Positions 47,481 to 58,098 of a stretch of 64,000 nt of DNA are shown one piece after another. Numbering within the stretch: position 1 is the stretch's first letter; each line of letters starts with the position of its first letter. The stretch is from positions 1,722,275 through 1,786,274 of the forward strand of contig NZ_OX241534.1 of the NCBI RefSeq assembly GCF_945836005.1, written 5' to 3'. The notes beneath the pieces are model-generated. The model was given only the letters and a program-made list of their open reading frames with translations. It had not been told where the DNA came from and made no database searches. Position numbers and translations under genes: made by a program. The DNA is from Candidatus Nitrosacidococcus sp. I8 (GTDB lineage: Bacteria; Pseudomonadota; Gammaproteobacteria; Nitrosococcales; Nitrosococcaceae).

Positions 47481-48176
47481 ATGGTAGATATTGCACAGCA
47501 ACTTGCCCAAGTCCATGAGCGTATTGCTCAAGCAGAACAACGCTTTAACCGAGTGCCCGGTAGCGTTTCTCTTTTAGCTGCTACAAAAACTTGCTCACCA
47601 GAGGCAATCTTAACTGCGGCTTCTTGCGGACAGCGAGTATTTGGAGAAAATTATTTACAAGAAGGTCTTACCAAAATTGAAGCATTGAAAAAAGAAAACT
47701 TTGAATGGCATTTTATTGGCCCCATTCAATCAAATAAAACTCGAGATATTGCAAGTCATTTTAGTTGGGTTCACAGTATAGATCGGTTAAAAGTCGCTCG
47801 AAGGTTGAGCGATCAACGGCCATCAGATCTGGGTGTATTAAACATATGTTTACAAGTTAAAATCAGTGATGAAACTTCAAAATCAGGTGTTCTCCCAGAG
47901 GATTTAATCAAATTAGCAAAAGAAGTAGCATTGATACCTAATCTCTCCCTAAGGGGGCTCATGACAGTACCTGCAATTACCCATGATTTTGAAGAACAGC
48001 GAAAACCTTTTAAGGTTTTATATAATCTATGGTGTGAGCTACGTAATATAGGATTTGAGTTAGATATTCTATCCATAGGGATGACAGATGATTTAGAAGC
48101 CGCTATCGCTGAAGGAGCGACTTTAGTTCGAGTAGGTACCGCAATTTTTGGATCTCGCCCTCAAAAAAGCGCATAA
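47481..48176 (+). CDS. PLP homeostasis protein YggS (PLPBP)
   Basis: A 231-residue alanine-racemase-like TIM-barrel protein that binds pyridoxal phosphate and buffers its free level without known catalysis. The PLP Lys is K36 in LLAATKTC, and the family segments FGENYLQEG, WHFIGPIQSNKTR and LSIGMTDDLEAAI are present. It leads the yggS-proC-yggT-yggU run. Confidence 0.95.
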   Translation: MVDIAQQLAQVHERIAQAEQRFNRVPGSVSLLAATKTCSPEAILTAASCGQRVFGENYLQEGLTKIEALKKENFEWHFIGPIQSNKTRDIASHFSWVHSIDRLKVARRLSDQRPSDLGVLNICLQVKISDETSKSGVLPEDLIKLAKEVALIPNLSLRGLMTVPAITHDFEEQRKPFKVLYNLWCELRNIGFELDILSIGMTDDLEAAIAEGATLVRVGTAIFGSRPQKSA

Positions 48177-48193
48177 ATCGTACATAGTTATAT

Positions 48194-49039
48194 ATGGAAT
48201 TAAAAAATGATCATACCCTTACCTTCATTGGCGGGGGAAATATGACATTTAGTCTTATCAGTGGTCTGATTACAACAGGATTTAGCCCTAAAAATATTTG
48301 GGTAACAGATCCAGATCCAAAAAAATTAGATTCCTTACATCAACACTTTGGCGTGCATATCACAGAAAACAACATTCAAGGGGCACAGTGTGCAGATGTG
48401 GTCGTGTTAGCAGTGAAACCCCAACAAATGAAAGGAGTTGCTACGGGATTAAATCATTTAATAGATAATAATCCTCTATGGTTAAGTATTGCAGCAGGTA
48501 TTAGAACTACAGACCTATCTAATTGGTTTAAAAAGCCAGTCCCTATTCTGCGTGCAATGCCTAATACTCCCTCTTCAGTACAAGCAGGTGCTACCGCTTT
48601 ATTTGCCAATAGGTACGTAAGTGTAGATCAGAAAAAATTAGCAGAATCTATATTTCAAGCGGTGGGATTAGTGCTTTGGTTAGAAGATGAAACCTTAATA
48701 GAAATTGTCACTGCCCTATCAGGAAGTGGTCCTGCTTATTTTTTCCTAGTGATGGAGGCTATGGAAGAGGCAGCTGTCAAGTTAGGGCTAGATCCACAAA
48801 GTGCTCGTCTACTTACTTTTCAAACTGCATTAGGGGCAGCTAAAATGGTAACTAATCATCAGGATCAAAGTGCTGCTATATTACGACAACAAGTTACTTC
48901 TCCTAAAGGGACAACAGAACAGGCTATTTTCTCTTTAGAAAAAGCAAATCTCAGAGAGATTTTTTTTCAAGCTTTACAAGCTGCTCATCACCGTGCTCAA
49001 GAATTAACCCAAGAATTGGGAGCAACCCATGATGCCTAA
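48194..49039 (+). CDS. proC: Pyrroline-5-carboxylate reductase ProC
   Basis: ProC catalyses the last step of proline synthesis with NAD(P)H. The 281-residue protein has the Rossmann motif FIGGGNMTFSLISGL and the catalytic-domain signature SGSGPAYFFLVMEAMEEAA. It overlaps yggT by 11 bases. Size and neighbours are normal. Confidence 0.97.
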   Translation: MELKNDHTLTFIGGGNMTFSLISGLITTGFSPKNIWVTDPDPKKLDSLHQHFGVHITENNIQGAQCADVVVLAVKPQQMKGVATGLNHLIDNNPLWLSIAAGIRTTDLSNWFKKPVPILRAMPNTPSSVQAGATALFANRYVSVDQKKLAESIFQAVGLVLWLEDETLIEIVTALSGSGPAYFFLVMEAMEEAAVKLGLDPQSARLLTFQTALGAAKMVTNHQDQSAAILRQQVTSPKGTTEQAIFSLEKANLREIFFQALQAAHHRAQELTQELGATHDA

Positions 49040-49595
49040 TCAATATTTCATCAATCCTTTAATATTCGCTATTGATATACTCTTTAGCTGCTATATTCTA
49101 GCAGTCATGTTACGCCTATTTCTTCAGTGGGTACGAACCGATTTTCATAATCCTGTTGCTCAATTTTTAATTACAATCACACAACCTACCCTTCGCCCTT
49201 TACGCCGTTATATTCCCCCTATAGGTAATATAGATACTGCTTGTATTACGTTATTACTGATCTTAGCACTAGTGAAGCTAGCTATTATTGCAAGTTTAAC
49301 TTTTGGAATCCCTTCTCTATTTACCCTATTGATGGCAAGTATTGGGGATCTTATTGGCATAGGGTTCAAAATTTTAGAAATAGCAATTATTTTTCGAGCA
49401 GTGTTAAGTTGGGTTATGCCAAATAGCTATAATCCTGCACTTATCCCTTTGTATTACCTTACTAATCCTACACTTGAATATATACGAAATTTTATTCCGC
49501 TTGTTAGTGGTATAGATTTATCGCCCATTATCGCTCTATTTGGTCTTGAAATGCTATCTATGTTTATAGATCCTCTATTCCCTCATTTTATATGA
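49029..49595 (+). CDS. YggT-family membrane protein
   Basis: A 188-residue inner-membrane protein with two YggT repeats. Each has paired hydrophobic helices around the VLRLFLQWVRTDFHNP-like and FRAVLSWVMPNSYNP signatures. The family has been linked to division or osmotic stress in some bacteria, but its biochemistry is unknown. It overlaps proC and yggU, suggesting co-translation. Confidence 0.93.
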   Translation: MMPNQYFINPLIFAIDILFSCYILAVMLRLFLQWVRTDFHNPVAQFLITITQPTLRPLRRYIPPIGNIDTACITLLLILALVKLAIIASLTFGIPSLFTLLMASIGDLIGIGFKILEIAIIFRAVLSWVMPNSYNPALIPLYYLTNPTLEYIRNFIPLVSGIDLSPIIALFGLEMLSMFIDPLFPHFI

Positions 49596-49894
49596 TTGCA
49601 CCTTCATGGTTTGAGCAAATACAAGATAGGATTATTTTACGTATACGTCTCCAACCTAATGCACGTCGCAATGAAATTTTAGGTATTCATGGAAATCAAA
49701 TTAAAATAAAAATAACTGCCCCTCCTATTGAAGGAAAAGCCAATCTTTATCTAATTGATTTTTTAGCAAAACTATTTAAGGTAAATAAAAGTAAGATTGA
49801 TATAGTTGCTGGAGCAACGAGTCGAGATAAACAGGTGTGTATTAATGGGATAACCGCACTACCTTTAGAATTAAGAGCTAAATTAGACTGCTAG
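49592..49894 (+). CDS. YggU/DUF167 family protein
   Basis: A 100-residue cytoplasmic protein with the family pattern: LRIRLQPNARRNEILG near the start, then IKIKITAPPIEGKANLYLIDFL and a GATSRDKQVCI C-terminus. Its role is unknown. Its 3' end overlaps the 3' end of the opposing transporter gene by 12 bases, so the two genes share coding DNA. Confidence 0.92.
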   Translation: MIAPSWFEQIQDRIILRIRLQPNARRNEILGIHGNQIKIKITAPPIEGKANLYLIDFLAKLFKVNKSKIDIVAGATSRDKQVCINGITALPLELRAKLDC

Positions 49895-51130
49895 CTTTTC
49901 TAGTTTACGTAATAATAACAACCCAGGTATAGCACATAGAGTACAGAAAAAGAAGAATAATACCCACCCTGAATATTCAGCGATAAACCCTGTAGGAGCA
50001 GCCATGATAACCCGGGGAATACCCATGAAACTTGAAAGTAAAGCATATTGAGTCGCTGTAAATTGTTTATGGGTTAAGCTGGCCATAAATGCAGCATAAG
50101 CAGTAGTTCCCATTCCAGAGGTAAAATTCTCAAAGCTCACTACTAAAATAAGAGTTAGTAAACCGTGGCTGGAAATAGCTAATAGAGAAAATCCTAGAAT
50201 GGATAGTCCTTGTAAGATTCCAAATATCCATAGTGCTCGATAAATACTAACCTTCAGCATTAATATTCCACCAAGTATTCCACCAAATAGGGTAGCACTT
50301 AACCCGAATCCTTTAACAATAAGTCCTATTTCAGAGGTGGAATAACCCAATGAGAGATAAAAAGGAATAGTCATATGACCTGCCATGCTATCTCCAAGTT
50401 TATAAAATAAGATAAAAAATAGTATAAGTAAGGCACTAGGTCGTGAAAAATACTCTTTAAATGGTGCAGTAATAGATTCTTTTATCCCTTTAGGAGTGTT
50501 AGCTAGAATTTGAGGTTCTGGAGCAAATAAAGTAGTGATCACGCCAACAAGCATGATTACTGTAAATAGGCGGTATACTTGAGGGAAAGTGATGTAATCG
50601 GCAAGGATTAATCCGCCTGCAGAAGCCACTAACATTCCTAAACGATAACCATTGACATAAAATGCAGAGCCTAAACCTAATTCATGATCCGCTAGGCTTT
50701 CCCTTCGATAAGCATCAATTATATTATCCTGTAGGGCTGAAAAAAAAGTAACCAGTAAGGCAACACTAGCTATAGTGGTACTATCAGTAGGATGGGTAAA
50801 ACTTAAGATAAATAATGTAATAATTAAACCTATTTGCGCCCATAATAACCAGCCTCGACGGCGGCCTAAATATTTAGGTGTATAACTATCTAATAGAGGT
50901 GCCCAAAGAAATTTTAAAGTATAGGGAAGGCCCACTAAAGAAAATAATCCAATCGTACTCAGATCTACATACTCTTTTTTCATCCAAGCTTGAAGTACCG
51001 ATCCCGTTAGTAATAATGGGAATCCACTTGCAAAACCCATGAAAAAAGCAATAATCATAGGAGTTGATGTGATGGCTTGGAAGAAAGTGTGCCAGTATGT
51101 AATTAAGCGGAAATGCTTATAGGCGTTCAA
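49883..51130 (-). CDS. AmpG-like major facilitator superfamily transporter
   Basis: A 415-residue inner-membrane protein with about twelve helices. The GFASGFPLLLTGSVLQAWMK start and the LKFLWAPLLDSYTPKYLGRR loop are typical of AmpG permeases, which import GlcNAc-anhydro-muropeptides for cell-wall recycling. A specific link to muropeptides is likely but not proved by sequence. It is divergent from pyrE with only 19 bases between the starts. Confidence 0.88.
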   Translation of the reverse strand: MNAYKHFRLITYWHTFFQAITSTPMIIAFFMGFASGFPLLLTGSVLQAWMKKEYVDLSTIGLFSLVGLPYTLKFLWAPLLDSYTPKYLGRRRGWLLWAQIGLIITLFILSFTHPTDSTTIASVALLVTFFSALQDNIIDAYRRESLADHELGLGSAFYVNGYRLGMLVASAGGLILADYITFPQVYRLFTVIMLVGVITTLFAPEPQILANTPKGIKESITAPFKEYFSRPSALLILFFILFYKLGDSMAGHMTIPFYLSLGYSTSEIGLIVKGFGLSATLFGGILGGILMLKVSIYRALWIFGILQGLSILGFSLLAISSHGLLTLILVVSFENFTSGMGTTAYAAFMASLTHKQFTATQYALLSSFMGIPRVIMAAPTGFIAEYSGWVLFFFFCTLCAIPGLLLLRKLEKLAV

Positions 51131-51149
51131 AATATATTTATTTAAAAAA

Positions 51150-51797
51150 ATGAAAGATTATCAGAAAGAATTTATTGAGTTCGCAATTGAAAGGAATATC
51201 CTTAAATTTGGAGAATTTACCTTAAAATCAGGAAGAATTAGTCCCTATTTCTTTAATAGTGGACTATTTAGTTACGGCAGTGATTTAGCTCATCTTGGAA
51301 GATTCTATGCTCATCGGATTGCTCAGGAAAATCTTAAATTTGATATTTTATTTGGCCCTGCTTATAAGGGGATTCCTTTAGTAACGGCTACCGCTATAGC
51401 TTTCTCAGAGAAATTTAAGCAAGATATAGGTTATGCATTCAACCGTAAAGAGCTAAAAGATCATGGAGAAGGTGGTACTATCATTGGTGCTCCTCTTGAT
51501 GGTCAAAAAGTACTTATCGTGGATGATGTAATTTCTGCTGGAACTTCAGTACGAGAATCTATTACACTGATAAAAGATGCAGGAGGAATTCCTATGGGAG
51601 TAGCTATTTCTTTAGATCGGCAGGAAAGAGGGAAAGATACCCAATCTGCAGTGCAAGAAGTTACTACTCAATATGGTATTCCAGTAATGAGTATTGCCTC
51701 TTTAACCCACTTAATTACTTTTTTATCAAAATCACCTAGTATGGAGCAATATTTAACTCAAGTACGAGCATATCGAAATCAGTACGGTGTAGAGTAA
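51150..51797 (+). CDS. pyrE: Orotate phosphoribosyltransferase PyrE
   Basis: PyrE converts orotate and PRPP to orotidine monophosphate in pyrimidine synthesis. The 215-residue protein has FTLKSGRISPYFFNSG, FGPAYKGIPL, the flexible loop YAFNRKELKDHGEGG and the PRPP signature VLIVDDVISAGTS. It is full length and convergent with argB. Confidence 0.97.
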   Translation: MKDYQKEFIEFAIERNILKFGEFTLKSGRISPYFFNSGLFSYGSDLAHLGRFYAHRIAQENLKFDILFGPAYKGIPLVTATAIAFSEKFKQDIGYAFNRKELKDHGEGGTIIGAPLDGQKVLIVDDVISAGTSVRESITLIKDAGGIPMGVAISLDRQERGKDTQSAVQEVTTQYGIPVMSIASLTHLITFLSKSPSMEQYLTQVRAYRNQYGVE

Positions 51798-51802
51798 GAT
51801 AT

Positions 51803-54149
<2,347 letters not shown>

Positions 54150-54196
54150 TTTATTTCTCCCAATTTTATTGGAGTAAGATGAGTTAAAAACTATAA

Positions 54197-54652
54197 TTAA
54201 TGTTTTCCTGTATGACCAAAACCTCCTTCACCTCGATGGCTAACAGTAAAGGATTCAACAGTCTCGAATGAAACTTGAACGATAGGGACAAATACCATTT
54301 GAGCAATCCGTTCCCCTACAGTAATAACAAAGGGATTAGATTCTCTATTCCAGCAAGAAATTAGAATTTCCCCTTGATAATCGCTGTCAATAAGTCCAAC
54401 CAAATTACCTAAAACAATACCATGCTTATGCCCTAGCCCAGAGCGAGGTAGTAGTACAGCAGATAGTGTAGGATCTGCAATGTATATCGCTAATCCTGTT
54501 GGAATAAGTTCTGTGGTATTTGGTAAAATCGTTAAATTATTAGAAATACAAGCCCGTAGATCTAATCCAGCTGATCCAGAAGTCGCATAATGAGGCAAAG
54601 GAATTTCGGTACCTAGGCGGGAATCTAAAATTTTAATTTGGATGTTTTTCAT
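54197..54652 (-). CDS. dut: Deoxyuridine triphosphatase Dut
   Basis: Dut removes dUTP and supplies dUMP. The 151-residue trimeric-type enzyme has all five motifs, including [40 protein letters not shown] and the C-terminal [10 protein letters not shown]. It overlaps the 3' end of coaBC by 20 bases. Confidence 0.97.
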   Translation of the reverse strand: MKNIQIKILDSRLGTEIPLPHYATSGSAGLDLRACISNNLTILPNTTELIPTGLAIYIADPTLSAVLLPRSGLGHKHGIVLGNLVGLIDSDYQGEILISCWNRESNPFVITVGERIAQMVFVPIVQVSFETVESFTVSHRGEGGFGHTGKH

Positions 54653-55838
54653 AATAGCATCGGGCTATTTGTTGTATAAGTTTTTGAGCAAGTACTGTTT
54701 TTGGAAATAGAGGAAAATCTATCTCCCCTTTATCCCATATAACGGTACATTCATTTGCATCTACTTCAAATCCTTGATGATATCCAACTGGATTTGCCAC
54801 AATCATATCAAGATTTTTTACTATGAATTTAACTCTAGCATTTTTTTTATAATCTTCAGTCTCAGCAGCAAACCCTACTAAAAAAGGCTTATGAGGTTGC
54901 TCGCCAATTGTTTTTAGAATATCTGTAGTTTGTTCTAATTCTAATGTTATTTTTTTATCTATTTTTTTTATTTTTTGTGATGATATGTGAGTAGGCTGGT
55001 AATCCGATACTGCAGCACAACTAATAAAAATATCTGCTTTACTTATAAGTGATAACACCTGATCACTCATTTGTTGTACGGTATCTATTTTAATTTTTTG
55101 TATCCCGACAGGAGCATCCAAATTAGTAGGACCGCTAATTAGGGTTACTTGGGCTCCTGCAGCCTCTGCAGCTGCAGCTAAAGCATAGCCCATTTTCCCA
55201 GAACTCCGATTACTTAAGAAACGAACTGGATCTAAATATTCTCGAGTAGGACCTGCAGTAATTAAGACTGATAATCCTGTAAGATAAGGGTGGGTAAATA
55301 ACTTTGCTATTTGATAAATAAGTTCTTTAGGTTCAACCATTCTTCCTAAGCCCCACTCGCCACAGGCTTGGCTTCCGCTATTAGGTCCCCATATTTTTAC
55401 TCCTCGGCGAATTAAAGTAGCGATATTCTCCTGAACTGCTATAGCATGCCACATTTGCTGATTCATACTAGGGGCAATCGCAATAGGGGTAGTGGTAGCT
55501 AAACAAGTAGCAGTGAGTAAATCATAGCTGCGACCTTGAACAATTCGAGCAATAATATCTGCAGAAGCTGGGGCAATTAATATTAGATCTGCCCATCTGG
55601 CTAAAGCAATATGCCCCATAGCTAATTCTTGTGATGGATCCATAAGTTTAGTATGGACTGCTTTGCCACTTAGGGCTTGAAAAGTAAGCGGAGTAATAAA
55701 CTCCTGAGCAGCTTCAGTCATGATTACTCTAACTGCAGCACCTAAATCTCGTAATTTACGAATCAAATCAGCAGTTTTATAAGCTGAAATACTGCCACTA
55801 ACGCCGATTAGGATCCGTTTATCTCGAATTATTTCCAA
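54633..55838 (-). CDS. coaBC: Bifunctional phosphopantothenoylcysteine decarboxylase/synthetase CoaBC
   Basis: CoaBC carries out two steps of coenzyme A synthesis. The 401-residue protein has an N-terminal flavin-binding CoaC half ([37 protein letters not shown]) and a C-terminal CoaB half ([29 protein letters not shown]). It is complete and precedes dut as usual. Confidence 0.96.
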   Translation of the reverse strand: MEIIRDKRILIGVSGSISAYKTADLIRKLRDLGAAVRVIMTEAAQEFITPLTFQALSGKAVHTKLMDPSQELAMGHIALARWADLILIAPASADIIARIVQGRSYDLLTATCLATTTPIAIAPSMNQQMWHAIAVQENIATLIRRGVKIWGPNSGSQACGEWGLGRMVEPKELIYQIAKLFTHPYLTGLSVLITAGPTREYLDPVRFLSNRSSGKMGYALAAAAEAAGAQVTLISGPTNLDAPVGIQKIKIDTVQQMSDQVLSLISKADIFISCAAVSDYQPTHISSQKIKKIDKKITLELEQTTDILKTIGEQPHKPFLVGFAAETEDYKKNARVKFIVKNLDMIVANPVGYHQGFEVDANECTVIWDKGEIDFPLFPKTVLAQKLIQQIARCYYEKHPN

Positions 55839-55861
55839 TTACTTTTCAGGAAATTTAGATT

Positions 55862-56518
55862 TTACTCTCTTTTCTTTTCAAAAGGATTAAGGCTAACCCT
55901 AGTTTCTGGGTCCAACACTAGCTTATCTCCTTTATGGAGGAGAGTAAAATTTAAGACCCCCCTTAAAGATCTTGGTCCAGAAAGCACAAACTTACTTTCT
56001 GATTCCTCATCAAATAGAGCTGATTCTAATGCTTCATCTACGGTGTAAGTAAGCTCTTGGGCGAGAAAATCATCATGGTTTGCTTGATTAAGTATACCCA
56101 TAAACCAGATTTGATTTTTAGTAGGTATCCCTATTCCATTTTCTGTAGCAAAAAAACCTTTCATCTGAGTGGATCCAAAAATTAATCCTTGAGGGCCATT
56201 TAAAAAATTATGTTCAAAATTTATGGTGCGAATCTGATTTGATGATTCAGTTGCTACAAAAGTAGTATGCCAAAATTCAATTGCATTGACGTGCTCTCTA
56301 CTTTTATCCAGGCAAATCTGTGGATTCTTGCCGTACTCACTAGAGATAACGTTAAATCCGGGATAATTCCCAGCGATATTAACACAGCTACTAGAGAGAT
56401 CTCCTGATTCTGCCATAGTCAGTATTTGTCCATAAATACTCGCAGTTAATCCGTAGGCATAGGGATGAGCCCCAAAATAAAACAATACACCTAGGATAGT
56501 AATTTGAAAAAATTTCAT
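55862..56518 (-). CDS. Unrecognised exported protein
   Basis: I do not recognise this 218-residue protein. It has a signal peptide (about 1-23). The mature part is mixed alpha/beta with two cysteines (near 45 and 68) and a segment MKGFFATENGIGIPTKNQIWFM that suggests beta strands. The C-terminus is charged (NPFEKKRE). It is 23 bases before coaBC in the same direction, so it may be the first gene of that operon, although nothing else ties it to coenzyme A synthesis. Confidence 0.6.
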   Translation of the reverse strand: MKFFQITILGVLFYFGAHPYAYGLTASIYGQILTMAESGDLSSSCVNIAGNYPGFNVISSEYGKNPQICLDKSREHVNAIEFWHTTFVATESSNQIRTINFEHNFLNGPQGLIFGSTQMKGFFATENGIGIPTKNQIWFMGILNQANHDDFLAQELTYTVDEALESALFDEESESKFVLSGPRSLRGVLNFTLLHKGDKLVLDPETRVSLNPFEKKRE

Positions 56519-56644
56519 TTAGCTTTTGTTTTTTATAATTTTAAAAATTAATTGGGTAGCCTATAAAACTAAAATAAATCAGAGTTTAAATTCTTAATCA
56601 GTTGTTATTTTATAGATTATTCAAGAATAAAAAAACAGAGCTTT

Positions 56645-56767
56645 ATGGATTATATACCAAAGATAGCTAGCTATGGCATACTCTATATAGGTAATTTTGG
56701 GTATGAAATCACTCAAATAAATCTTTTCTTAAGTAAAGATGTATTTAAGAAACTGCTTAAAAATTAG
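56645..56767 (+). CDS. Possible 40-residue ORF directly before the sulfide:quinone oxidoreductase gene
   Basis: An ATG at 56645 opens 40 codons ending in TAG at 56765-56767, 8 bases before the next start. Its stop lies within the ribosome binding site of the downstream gene, which would allow coupling. The peptide (MDYIPKIASYGILYIGNFGY...) has no recognised domain and its own ribosome binding site is weak. It may be chance in AT-rich leader DNA. Confidence 0.2.
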   Translation: MDYIPKIASYGILYIGNFGYEITQINLFLSKDVFKKLLKN

Positions 56768-56775
56768 GAGTATAT

Positions 56776-58029
56776 ATGGCAAATATGAAACATCATCAGA
56801 TCGTTATTGTTGGTGGTGGTGCTGCAGGTATCACAGTGGCAGCTTCCCTTAGAAGAAAGAAAGGGGGCAAAAAATTAGATATTGCTATTATTGAACCATC
56901 CAATAATCATTATTACCAGCCTGCTTTCACATTAGTGGGTGCTGGTGCATACTCTCTAGAAAAAACTCGCCGCTCTGAGAAAAGTTTAATTCCTTCTAAC
57001 GTAGAGTGGATTCAGGATTCTGTGACTAGTTTTAGTCCTCAAAATAATCAAGTGAAATTAGCCTCTGGGCAGCTTATAGACTATGACTATCTTGTGGTTT
57101 GCCCTGGGTTAGAATTAAATTGGGATAAAGTAGAAGGGTTAAAAGAAACTCTTGGCAAAAATGGAGTATGTAGTAACTATTCTCACGACTATGCACCTTA
57201 TACTTGGGAATGTATACAAGGGCTTAACCAAGGAGCAAAGGCTATTTTTACACAACCTCCACTTCCTTTTAAGTGCCCGGGAGCTCCACAAAAAATTGCC
57301 TACCTAGCTGCAGATCATTTACGCAAAAATAAAATAACGGAGTCTACGCTTTATTTTTGCACTCATGCACCCGTGATGTTTGGTGTACCGCTTTTCTCTA
57401 AAGAACTAGATAAGGTAGTTGCTCGCTATGGAATTCATGCTAAGTTTCAACATAATCTAGTTGCCGTAGATGGAAAGAATAAACAAGCCACTTTTGAAGT
57501 AATAGGCGGAGGTAAAACAGGAGAAAAAATTACTTTAGACTTTGATATTCTTCATGTTACCCCCCCTCAAAGCGCTCCAGAAGTAGTAAAATCTAGCCCA
57601 CTAGCTAACGAAGCAGGATACATAGATGTACACAAGCATTCTATGCAGCATACCCAATATAAAAATGTTTTTTCCCTTGGAGATGCTTGCTCTGCACCTA
57701 ATTCAAAAACTGCAGCTGCTGTTCGTAAACAGGCACCTGTTGTTGTAAAAAACCTATTACATCTCATTCAAGGTGGAGAAATAGAGGAAGGCTATGAAGG
57801 TTATGCTTCTTGCCCGCTCACTACAGGCTATGGAAAAATGATTCTAGCAGAATTTATTTATGGAGGAAAAGTGACCCCTACCTTCCCTTTAGATCCTCGT
57901 AAAGAGCGCTTACTTAATTGGTGGATTAAGGTAACAGGGCTTCCTATCTTATATTGGGATTACATGCTCAAAGGTTATGAATGGTTTTTTGCGTACAATA
58001 CTAATTACGAAGAGCCTAAAAAAGACTAA
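56776..58029 (+). CDS. Sulfide:quinone oxidoreductase, type II-like
   Basis: A 417-residue FAD-dependent membrane-associated protein that oxidises sulfide and reduces quinone. The FAD-binding GGGAAGIT is at 13-20. The two redox cysteines are seen as Cys167 in PFKCPGAPQ and Cys346 in ASCPLTTGYGK, the pair typical of type II SQR including the mitochondrial form. QPAFTLVGAGAY near residue 50 and a Trp/Tyr-rich C-terminus for membrane contact are also present. A clear TTAGGAG precedes the ATG. It is a single-gene unit with a terminator behind it. Confidence 0.9.
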   Translation: MANMKHHQIVIVGGGAAGITVAASLRRKKGGKKLDIAIIEPSNNHYYQPAFTLVGAGAYSLEKTRRSEKSLIPSNVEWIQDSVTSFSPQNNQVKLASGQLIDYDYLVVCPGLELNWDKVEGLKETLGKNGVCSNYSHDYAPYTWECIQGLNQGAKAIFTQPPLPFKCPGAPQKIAYLAADHLRKNKITESTLYFCTHAPVMFGVPLFSKELDKVVARYGIHAKFQHNLVAVDGKNKQATFEVIGGGKTGEKITLDFDILHVTPPQSAPEVVKSSPLANEAGYIDVHKHSMQHTQYKNVFSLGDACSAPNSKTAAAVRKQAPVVVKNLLHLIQGGEIEEGYEGYASCPLTTGYGKMILAEFIYGGKVTPTFPLDPRKERLLNWWIKVTGLPILYWDYMLKGYEWFFAYNTNYEEPKKD

Positions 58030-58048
58030 CCCTTAGAATACGGAAAGT

Positions 58049-58072
58049 ACAGTACAAGGAAGTACTGTTTTT
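58049..58072 (+). terminator. Rho-independent terminator after the sulfide:quinone oxidoreductase gene
   Basis: ACAGTAC and GTACTGT form a 7-bp stem around a 6-base loop, followed by TTTTT. It lies between the convergent oxidoreductase and RND genes. Confidence 0.85.
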
Positions 58073-58098
58073 CTAAAAGATAGACAGTTACTCTTACT

